Source: Nymphaea colorata (lineage: Eukaryota; Streptophyta; Magnoliopsida; Nymphaeales; Nymphaeaceae). From it: a stretch of DNA of 64,000 bases. Within the stretch, counting starts at the first letter, position 1, and every line of letters begins with the position of its first letter. The notes beneath the pieces were generated by a model. The model was not told the DNA's origin and made no database searches. It saw only the letters and a program-made list of their open reading frames with translations. Where the stretch lies: assembly GCF_008831285.2 (NCBI RefSeq), contig NC_045145.1, positions 2,954,723 through 3,018,722 of the forward strand, read 5' to 3'. Of this stretch, positions 11,149-20,769 are shown in pieces. Made by a program: the position numbers and the translations under genes.

Positions 11149-14100
11149 ATCCTTGCTGCACCCCCACCCTTTTCTTTTGAAAAATGCTGCACCTTGAACC
11201 TGTGTGACATAAGTGAGCTACTAATTTTCCCCCATTTTGAAACTAAATCTTATGCTAGATGAAAGATGATTTAACCTATGTCACCTGAGTGCGGGGTGCG
11301 GGTGCCGGAGCGGCACATCCCAAAAAATTTAGGTGCGGTAGTGCGGCGAGGGTATTTTATTATTATTATTATTGTTTTTAATTTATTATGTATAACAGAT
11401 TATGCATGTATATATTATTATTACAATTTAGTTATTAATGTATATAACATACTTGAATAATTGTATTGCATAGGAAAATATCAGAACAACATATATTATA
11501 TAAGTAATTTAGTAATATGACATTCTAACTAGGCTCGGGTGTGAGTCGGAGCCGCACCCATGTCCGGTGCGCACCTGACTCGATCCAACTTGGGTGCGGC
11601 AGTAAAATAGAAGAGTCCGGGTGACTTAGGATTTAACTGCTAGTTTGCTGTGCAAATTCACACTGAAGGTATTATACAACTAAATTCAGTATGTAAAGTT
11701 TAGACCCATATGAGCAAAAGTTTATGTCACCTATGGTATTATCACTCTGAATGATGGTGAATTTGCTTGTGTATGCGCTCATGATTATGTTAGTGCATGA
11801 ACATTAACAAGTAAGGATGCTATTCATGATAGGCTGAATGGGGACCCCTTCGACATGTTCGTGTGATAAAAGAACGGAGTTCAGGCATCTCACGTGGATT
11901 TGCATTCATTGATTTTCCTTCTGTGGTATGATTCAGAATTGATATTCTGTTCATTTTGATGTTTGAAAGTTGAATGCTAGAGTTGACCACTGTTGCTATG
12001 CAGGAAGCTGCACGTGGTATGATGGATGGGATTGGGGAGGATGGCCTGGTTGTTGATGGGAGGAAGCTTTTCTTTGAATATAGGTAATTTTGTTGGCTTT
12101 AGAAGTTACTTATGATTCTTTGAAACTACTGCAGTCATTGAATAAAGTTTTGGTTACTTGAAAGTTGAAATATGAAAGATGGAGCACTTGATATATTCCA
12201 CATTACATGATTGTGTCAAACAACTTGTGCATTGTTAAGTATTTTTAATTAGTTTTTATTCATGTGCTATGTGCAGTTTGATCTTCTTGGTGCTAGTGAC
12301 TCTTGTGTGCAGTTTGTGTTTTCTTTTTTTTTGGGTTAATTTTTATGTAATTTGATGGCATATATTATACATTATTGTGATACAGTAGCAAGCCAACTGG
12401 TGGCATGAATTCTGCTGGTCAGGACGGTGCTACGAGGGCAGTTGGCCATGGAAGCAGAAGTATGGGTGCAGCGTCTGATTGGATGTGCACTATGTGTGGT
12501 TGTGTTAATTTTGCACGTCGGACTTCCTGTTTTCAGGTTTGTTGTTGTTTTCCCCACTATGTTTATATACAATTCTTTCTTCCTGTCTGATATATCTTGT
12601 TCTTTTCTCAGTGAATGCTTTTATAACACTGGTTCTCCTAACTTCCATCTTCACTTGATGAGCAAGGGATTACATGCTCAGCATGATATGGTTGATAATG
12701 AGGAATGACTTAAAAGCCAGCATTGGTTGGGTTTGTCAGGGGAAAATGCTTATGTACTATGGTGATGAAGTTACAAAACTGGAACTTCTTTATTATAACT
12801 ATATAGATATATAATTTTCAAATTATTTTTAATTTCATCGCAACATTGAGGATTTTTTTCTTCGTGTATGAACCTCTAATTTTAGTTATATCAAGACTAT
12901 TTTGATATTTTCTCAGCTCTAGTTGAACATAGTTAGTCTTTTCTTGCTGAGGTGCCTGGATTTATGGCTGTACATTTATAAGTTAATTGTTTATGGTCAA
13001 GTTTTGCCACGTTTCTTGTTCTAGCTGTACATTTATAAGTTATTTGTTTATGATCAATTTTTGTCACGTTTCCTTTTCTTTCCTTTTCCCGCCTCTTAGA
13101 ACTCAATTTAGAAAAGGTAAAGCCATTGGTACTAAATGAGTATGACTTTAAATGAGTATGAGATGAACATGAAAACGCACTGCCTTATCAAACACACAGA
13201 GCTCATTTGCGTAGCAACTTTCTGAGCTACTGAACAGAGTAATTGCTAGGAAAGAATGGCTGGATACTTCATCCATTTGTCTTTGTTTAACGAACCATGT
13301 ATCTGTTCTATGAGAAGACTTAACCAGATGTTTGTCATGTATTTTTTCATGACCATCACAATTCTTTTCTTTTCTCATTTTGGCAGTGTAATGAGGGACG
13401 GACTGATGATGCTCCATCTGCTGATATAGCTACATCTAGTGCAATGCCTGCTGGAAAAAGGGGGGGAGAGACTGGTTTGTTACTTTCTGATTGTTTTTTG
13501 ATACGTCAGTATGCGTATGTGTATAAACTCATAGTTTGGTATTGTATTTTGAAGGTCCCACTCATGTTTTGGTTGTTCGAGGTTTGGATGAGAATGCTGA
13601 TGAGGAGATGCTCCGCTATGAGTTCTCCAAGCATGCTCCAATTAAGGTTTCATGTTATATAGTTTATGACATTTGTGGAAACTCATTTACTATTTCTTCA
13701 GTCCTGATGTTGAGTTACTGACCATTATGGCACTAATGTTATGACTGTATGCAGGATCTAAGGCTTGTTCGTGACAAGTTCACTCATGTTTCTAGGGGTT
13801 TTGCTTTTGTTCATTTTCATACAGTAAGGCTTTCATGATTTTTCCTTTAACCATTCATTTTTTGCGTCTTTGTCTTCAGTCTTCACTAATCCACATATTT
13901 AGGTAGAAGATGCTACCAAAGCGCTTGAAGCAACAAATGGCACAGCCCTTGAGAAGAATGGTCAGATATTACGTGTAGCATATGCAAAAAGCATTCATGG
14001 ACCAGGGCCTGGAGCATCTGGCAGTTCTCAGTCTAGCAGCCTAGCAGCTGCTGCAATTGAAGCAGCTGCATTTGCACAGCAGGTTCTCTTAATTGCTATT

Positions 14101-17100
14101 GCTGCTCTCTTCTAAGTTTCCGAACCACAATCCCTCCCCTTTTTCTGTATGCTGTTCGATTGCTAGTGCAGTTGGTTGAGGTGGATGGCGTGCAAGAGTG
14201 GTTTTGTGGTTCAAATCCTTTGTTGCAAGCTAAAATCTAGTGAACATTTAATGCATGTTTGAGTCAGAATAGGGTGAGATTCCTTAGTTGAGTACTGGTC
14301 TTACCTGAGTTATTTCATCTTGATGGATTCTCTATGCCATATAACTACAACTATGCTCAGGGTTGTGAGCAATCATGATTAGGAACACCCTTAGAGCTTT
14401 CACTTCTCAGATCCATTAAGACGATAGTCACAGAAAAGTGCGTTTTTTTTTAAAAAAAAAAACCTGATAAATTAACTGGCCGTTTTAAACTGCAAAAAAA
14501 CGCTTTTTTTTAAAATGTAAAAAATTAAAAAATGCATTTTTAACACGTTTTTTTTGCGTTTTTTCAGTTTCTTTTCACTTTTATCATTTTTTTCAGTTTT
14601 TTTAATGTCAAACAGTTTTTTTTTTCATTTTTATTTTTTATTTGTTGCAAATCTACTGATCTTTTGATGTTTGTGTTATTAGTTTTTCATTTTTTTTTTC
14701 ATTTTTATTTTTTAAAATTTGTAAAAAATTACCGTATTTTTCTCATATTTTTTCCATTTTTTTTCAAGCTTGCCATATTAAACCCGAGAAAAACCTTTAA
14801 AACTCTGAGATGTTATTTGTGACTATGCATACGATCACATGTTGCCACATGAAAATGACATAGGAGAATTCATAAGAATACATTAGGCCACGTTTGATGG
14901 CCTGGATTTTTTGAAGGGGAATTTTTGCAGGAAAAAAAATCCACGGTAAACTGACATGAAGGTAATTTTTTCTTTTTCCCGTTTCAGGCCATGTTTGATG
15001 GCCTGAATTTTTTTTTAGGTAAAAAATCCTTAGTTTGATAAAGAGAAAAAATTTTTCATGGAAAAAATCATTGACCGTTATAACACACTGTCAATCCATT
15101 TTGAAAGAAATCGATCTTTTCTTCGATCATGGCAACGCTTTGGTTAAGGATTTTAGGCGACAAAAGCATCATTTTCACTAATTCAGAGTGCTCGATTCCC
15201 ATACCAAAGCGTTGTCATGATCGTAAAAGATCCCAACCTTCCTGCAATTAACGTAGCACAAATCCAAGCAACGTGAATCCGCGAGATGACTCTTGAGCAG
15301 GACCCACTTGAGATCATCAAACAATCCGTCGTCTTCGCCCGTTGATTCCTCTTCCCTGCGGCCCAAAACAAAGGGAAACGCCAGACAGATGCCGACCAAC
15401 TGCGTCCTGCTGAACCCCAACTCGATAATGGCGTCCAATCGGCAGCAGAGGAGCGATCCGTCGATGTCGAAAATCGAAGCGTCGTGACTGTAGAGCAAGC
15501 TGAGCTTGGTCCACGAGAAACCGTAGTTGGAGAGCGCAGAGATGGAGCTCAGCAACTGGGGGTTATCGCAGAGGAAGAGGCGATCGGCGGGAAAATGGGG
15601 GTTTTCATGGGGGAGAACGAGAAAGCTCGAGGAGAGAGGAAGAGGAAGAAGAAGCGAGGATGAGGAAGATAGGATAACAGGGAAGCGGGTAGCAGGGGAG
15701 GCACGAGGTGGTCGGGGCGAGCGAGAAGAAGCCCTAACGGGCTTTCTCTTCTGCGAGGGTAAATTTCCCCCGAAAAAAAGTCGGACCCGGGAGGGTCCGA
15801 CTTTTTTCGAGGGAAATTTACCCTCAAATTCATTATTTACCGTGGTAAAATTTCCGGTGTTTGATAACACCAGGAAAAGTCGTACATTTTTTTCTTTTTT
15901 CACTCGGTGCACAGTATTTTCCATGGCAATCAAACGTGGCCTTATATTCACATACAGTCAGATAAAAATGTATACGTACACGTTCACATTCACATATAGT
16001 TACATAGAGACTAGAGAGGGAAGGAAAAAGGGATGAAAAGAAGGAAGAATAGCCTACTGGGCAGTTTTAGATTGTTGTGATGGTGGATCATTTCTTCTAT
16101 GCTCAAGATTGTTTGTGCAATCTTATTAATAAGCATTCCTTTTGTAGTATGATGCTGCTGGTTGGGCACCAAAAGAGTATAATCCAGAGGAAAAACAATC
16201 TACTGGTGGCTATGATCAAGACACTCATCGAGCTAATGACAAATCAGCACTCCAATCAGGCTTTGTCTGGGATGAAGCTTCTGGCTATTATTTTGATGCT
16301 GCTTCTGGATTTTATTATGATGGCAACACAGGTAGTACCTTTTTTTTTAACTGTTTGAGACTTTGAGTAGTGTTTATCCTTGTAGTACGGTGGTCTTCAC
16401 ATCTTTTCAAATAATGTTATTTGCTAGGAAGCAGAAGGAAGAGTTCTCTTCATGCTTGTAATTTGAAGCATTTTGGATTAGTTTCAGTCTATTTAGCTCC
16501 ATCTTGTGAAAAAATAGGAAATATTTGTAGACAAATTTATGAGTGCAGTTTTTCGTTGTTAGTTGGAAGCAATATTCTTCTCATGCAATGTTTGATGAAA
16601 CTACATTTTCCTGGGTTGGCGAGGGCCCTTTAGCTTGCAAAAAGATTGTAGCAGAAAATGTATTCCTTGTATTGGCATGGTTAGTTCTGGTGTAAGCAAA
16701 TGAAACAAGTTTTTCCCCAGAAAGGATCCTCAAATGTGAGGAAATAGGTGGAGGGTCCAATTAATTTTGTTTCACAAAATTCATTCTGTGATCACAAGTA
16801 GGTCATAAGTTAAGTCTCCCACCACAAGTATGATTCTTCTTTGCCTTTCATGTGGACTAGAATCTGAATCTATCCTCGCCTTCCAGTGCATGTGACGTCT
16901 TTACACGTGGACACATCTTTCTTCCCTTTCTACCTTTCTGCTTCTGCTAACCCCTACTTTGTGTCATGTTTCTGTGTTTTTTTTTCCTTTGGGCTGTAAA
17001 CTGTGTGCTTTGAACGAATGACCTTTTATTCATTTTGTACCATAGTCGCAAATCTGGTTGTCAGGTCATTATTGTGATGTTTTGTCAGGAAAGTTTTAGG

Positions 17101-20034
17101 ATTTTAAATTAGTACAAGTAATGGTAGTCAACTTTCTAAATCTTTTTGTACATTCTCAGCTCACAAATTGAGTTTAATCTTCTTGTTGTGGCCTACTGCA
17201 GATATCAAATATTTTATAAGAATATATGTCAACAGAAGTAATCATGATGGAAGAGACATACCTATGTTGAAATGTCATCGATGTCTTGCTGAATGAAGAA
17301 TACAGTGCTTTCTAGAAACTTAGACAGTTCCCATCATTATGCATGAAAAAAGTTGCTAGCATGCTGCATCTGAAAATTGCTTTGGGCTTTTTTCTTTTTC
17401 ACTTGGTTTTTGCATTTCTGTAATGCACTAACAAATGATTCTTTGTGAAATGTGGAGAAAAGGAAAAATAAGAAAAGCTAGAATCTTTCTGAAAAATCTC
17501 CTAGAAGTTTTGTTCTGGGAAAGTTCTTCATGGAATCAAACAGATCTAACATGATTTTTAGCCATAACCATATTCCTTTTACAGAATCGCCTTATGTTAA
17601 TCAATTTTCTCTGCTTATTTTATTTTATTTTTTATTTTGAGTGTAGGACTTTATTATGACAGTAAGAGTGGAACCTGGTACTCGTATGATCAACAAAGTC
17701 AGCAGTACACACCTTATGTTGGTCAAGGTGACAAGGCGTCTGAACAATCAAGCGTTGAACCTTCCAAGGCAGATGGTTCAAGCAGCAAAAAGATAGTAAT
17801 ATCTGCACCTCCTTCTACAACAGCAACAAATCAATCATCAGAGAAGAAAGCTTCATTACCTGATGCTGTTCAGGCTGCCGCTAGTGCTGCCTTGGCTGCA
17901 GAAAAAAAAGAGAAAGAGAAACAGAAGGAGATCAAATTAGCTTCTAAGAGTAGTATTCTTGCTAGTAAAAAAAAGATTAATAATGTTTTAACCATGTGGA
18001 AACAGCGGAATCATGAGGGTCAGGCAGCTCGTGTAGTCCTCGACGATGATCACTCCACAGCTTCTTTGGATGATAGGCCTGGCATTTCTTCCAGTGTGAA
18101 TAAATATAAATCTGATGTCACTGCAAAAGATACGTTTACCTCTGCTCCTGTTTCAGCATCACTAAATCATGGGGCTGGTAGCAGCATTACATCAACTGCT
18201 GATCAGTCGGCTATGGATGTTACTGCTAAGCCTCGTCCTGTGAGCAATAGCTTAGGAGGCACAATAATGGGAGTTATCAGAGGTTCTGGAAGAGGAGTTG
18301 TAAAGTCAGACACCATTTACTCAGGCTCATTATCATCAGTAGTTACTGGTAATAGTGCAAATTCAGCGGCTGCTATCTTGTCATCTCCCGCTTTATCTCC
18401 AGAGGCACCAGCAGTTGTAACCCCGTTCAGAACAGATGCTTCTGCTTTGGGTTCATATGCACCTGCTACTGGAGGTGCCACCAAGAGGCGATTTTCAGAG
18501 GCACCAGCACAGCGTCCAAAGGAGCAGCAGCCTCAGACATTGTACAGGGACCGAGCTGCAGAAAGAAGAAGCCTTTATGGATCATCTGCTGGAAACAGTA
18601 TGTCAGACCTTGATCTCGATGAAGGAAGTATGTTTTCCATTGCTTCATGGTACTTTTTCCTTTGCAAGTTAGAAGCATGGATTTAGTTCTTTCAACAAGG
18701 AATACTATGCGGGGGATGAACGTCCTTAGTAATTATCTTTAGTCTGTCACCAACTTTAGTCTGTCGCCTTTGAGGCCTTGAGGTTTTATTATTTATGTAG
18801 GTTTTTGTTCACTAATTTTTAAAGCTTATGGAACCCACCCACATGGAGGACTCTATGTTTGGATTCTTACAAAGCTCATAATGTAGAACATACTAATCCA
18901 TGCATCATTTTCTTACTCTCCTGATGAAAATCTTGTATGGACCAGTCATACTGGACTATACAAGTTACCTTTGCATATGTTCCATAGAAAATATGTGTGT
19001 GTGTTTGCACCCCATACTCCTGGTGTACTTGCTCCTCTTTCTAAGCTGTTGGATAAAATTTAATTCGATGGTGCATAGAAAAGAAAAGATCTATCAGTTG
19101 GCATGGTTGATATATTAATGGGTTTCTATAATTAAAAGTAAGAGACTTTGCTTTGCTCAAGTAAATTAAGTATGAAAACATCCAATTAAGTAAGATGGGG
19201 GAGGAATTAGAATTCTCATCAACTGCTTTAGATTTAGATGTTTTCTTGTTCAATTCTTTCTTTTACCAACATGATCTCTAATGTGGCTGGCTAAGGATTA
19301 GAGTTGGCGGTAAAACCTTCAAATTGAAAAACATGAACTCAATACCCAGTTGTTTTTTGGCATAATCTGATTGGAGTTGGCTTAATTCAACCTCTCTATA
19401 AAAAATAAATAAAACATGTTTTTTCGTTATCTCTACTATTGTGATGGGCTATGGCCCATGAGTAGAGTTGATTGTCCATCCCATTGACATTCCATGAGTA
19501 TGATTTACGACTGTTTTCCATTGGCTTTTCTGCTATAATAAGAATTGAATGATTGGACAGTGTGGTGAACGATGTAATGCTATCATATTTGGAGCTGAGT
19601 TGTCTAGCTTTTGGCTTTAGGTCGCCCTATGCGCCTGAGACTGCAAAATCAAATCCATGCTTCTCCATGTTTATGAATGTGTCATGAAATTAGTGCCTTA
19701 GCAAGAACTTTGTTATTTTCCTTGGTAAGAACTTTGTCATTTTTTATGTAAAAAATATATTGGAAATAGTAGAATGCCCTTTTTCTGAAAATGGGGTAAT
19801 TCGAACGTGTGCACCATTGCATATCTACAGAAAATCATGATTTTGATTGAATAACCTATTGAACAGGCTTTTGTATCAGTTCTGCTGCAATAGGAGTGGT
19901 TGACCAGTTAAATGTAGAAGATGATTAAATGTAAACATATCTTCTGCTGCATGACCCATTTCAGAGTCATCTGCATCTCTAGCTAATATGCTGAATCTGG
20001 TCGCTTTATAGGATTAGCTTAGAAGTGGAATCCA

Positions 20035-20074
<40 letters not shown>

Positions 20075-20769
20075 TAAGTAGCTTACGTGGAGTTCTTTCA
20101 CTTTGTTCATATTCCTTAGATGCATGTTGAGTTTGATCCACTGTATATGTATGTGAAGGTCATGGTGGCAGTGCGAGGGGGAAGGTTTTGTCGGACATGA
20201 AGATGCCTTTTCCTCCTGGAGTTGGGGTAGGAAGGCCCGCTGCTGCAGGTGATGGAGAAACATTTGAAGTTATTACAGCTGACAAAGCCATTGACGAGAG
20301 CAATGTTGGAAATCGTATGCTGAAAAACATGGGCTGGCAGGAGGGCTCGGTATTGTAGCTGTTTTGTCTTCTCTTCTTTTGGTTGTGGTTGTTGTTGGCA
20401 TTGTCTTTGGCGCTCTTGCTGTTTCTGTTATTAATATCTTTTTCCTTCGTTTGGCAAGTGTTTTTTTCTGGGTGAGATTTTGACAACAGGCACAATTGGC
20501 CCTCTTGCCATCCCATCGTGGTTGGATGTTGCCATTTTTGAACTTGATCGTGGTCATGAATGAGGATTATGTTTTTTATTTTTGAGGTGCAGGGTCTTGG
20601 CAAAGACGGGAGCGGCATTGTTGAACCGGTTCTGGCACAGGCTACTGAAGAGAGGGCTGGATTGGGTAGTCAAAGGAAACCTGATCATTGGTTGGAGTCT
20701 CAGTCAGGCGATAGCTACAGGAGTATATTGCAGAAGAAAGCTATGGCAAGATTCCGCGACATGTCATGA
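8700..20769 (+). CDS. SUA: SUA-type splicing factor (RBM5/RBM10-like: RS-rich, RRM, RanBP2 zinc finger, RRM, OCRE, G-patch)
   Basis: Coding exons: 8700-8747, 8939-8979, 9327-10086, 10174-10245, 11833-11925, 12004-12083, 12386-12536, 13387-13474, 13555-13646, 13755-13823, 13903-14082, 16148-16331, 17647-18627, 20159-20349, 20593-20769. They sum to 3207 nt (1068 aa) with all phases consistent. Order: N-terminus MDPGRYVLQQGWDTNS; Arg/Ser/Asp/Tyr-rich region (about 100-275); RRM1 (about 286-365); RanBP2 zinc finger with C399, C402, C413, C416 after W397; RRM2 (about 446-528); Tyr-rich OCRE repeats (about 600-645); a coiled Ala/Lys/Glu stretch (LAAEKKEKEKQKEIK); and a C-terminal G-patch (GNRMLKNMGWQEGSGLGKDG) split across the last two exons. 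This is the architecture of Arabidopsis SUA, a nuclear spliceosome-associated protein that suppresses splicing of a cryptic intron in ABI3. The family call is very secure; exon ends are read from frame and splice consensus. Confidence 0.95.
11095..11146. repeat. (AT)n microsatellite
   Basis: About 26 uninterrupted AT units in the SUA intron between the two RRM1 exons ending at 10245 and starting at 11833. Confidence 0.95.
11276..11629. mobile_element. non-autonomous DNA element with 8-bp target duplication (hAT-like size)
   Basis: The 8-bp sequence GATTTAAC is repeated exactly on both sides (11268-11275 and 11630-11637). The ends are inverted repeats: left CTATGTCACCTGAG; right, read inward, CTAAGTCACCCGGAC. 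Both termini are GC-rich with mirrored GGTGCGG/CCGCACC motifs, and the centre is AT-rich and non-coding. An 8-bp duplication fits the hAT superfamily, though the terminal bases are not the usual hAT ones. It sits inside the RRM1 intron of SUA, length 354 bp. Confidence 0.75.
14424..14826. mobile_element. possible MITE / fold-back in SUA intron
   Basis: ATAGTCAC at 14424-14431 and GTGACTAT at 14819-14826 form a perfect 8-bp inverted repeat bounding an extremely T/A-rich, non-coding 403-bp block full of poly-T and GCGTTTTTT-like runs. There is no convincing target duplication, so this could be low-complexity intron sequence. Confidence 0.35.
15113..15232. repeat. inverted repeat of about 30 bp within the element
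   Basis: The arm at 15113-15143 is the reverse complement, with few changes, of 15204-15232. Both arms hold the shared core CAACGCTTTGG on opposite strands. The right arm encodes the FYDHDNALVW end of the mTERF-like frame, so the left arm is an inverted partial copy of the captured gene sequence. Confidence 0.75.
15190..15745 (-). pseudogene. captured mTERF-family gene fragment (antisense to SUA)
   Basis: The minus strand is open without a stop from an ATG at 15922-15924 to a TAG-type end at 15178 (248 codons), running in from the element end. The piece resembling an mTERF protein covers roughly 15609-15195. It has two helical repeat-like units, LSSISALSNYGFSWTKLSLL and LDAIIELGFSRTQLVGICLA, then DDLKWVLL and a CRKVGIFYDHD end similar to the CRKIRVFYDLG segment of plant mTERFs. 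Upstream codons are Pro/Ser/Leu-rich and could be the parent's targeting region. Plant mTERFs are organelle proteins with many repeats, so this is only a fragment without the C-terminal half. Whether it is expressed is unknown. Confidence 0.6.
15755..15825. repeat. near-perfect 33-bp inverted repeat with 4-nt loop
   Basis: GAGGGTAAATTTCC starts the left arm (15755-15788) and its mirror ends the right arm (to 15825). The inner arms are GTCGGACCC and GGGTCCGAC around a 4-base loop. The arms differ by about one mismatch and one inserted A. It lies between the captured mTERF piece and the right end of the element. Confidence 0.9.
20035..20074. repeat. (CT)n(CA)n compound microsatellite
   Basis: A CT run passes into a CA run in the last long SUA intron, about 85 bp before the exon starting at 20159. 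Confidence 0.9.

Larger units (their letters stand above)
14886..15941. mobile_element. PIF/Harbinger-like non-autonomous element carrying an mTERF gene fragment
   Basis: Left end GGCCACGTTTGATGGCC; right end, read inward, GGCCACGTTTGATTGCC, giving 13 identical terminal bases and 16 of the first 17. TTA flanks both ends (14883-14885 and 15942-15944), the TWA-type 3-bp duplication typical of PIF/Harbinger. Length is 1056 bp. The interior includes a second copy of the terminal motif at 14987-15007, two strong inverted repeats (15113-15232 and 15755-15825) and an antisense open frame similar to mTERF proteins. No transposase is encoded, so any movement would need one supplied in trans. It lies in the SUA intron between exons ending 14082 and starting 16148. 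Superfamily is inferred from TIR and TSD only. Confidence 0.8.
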
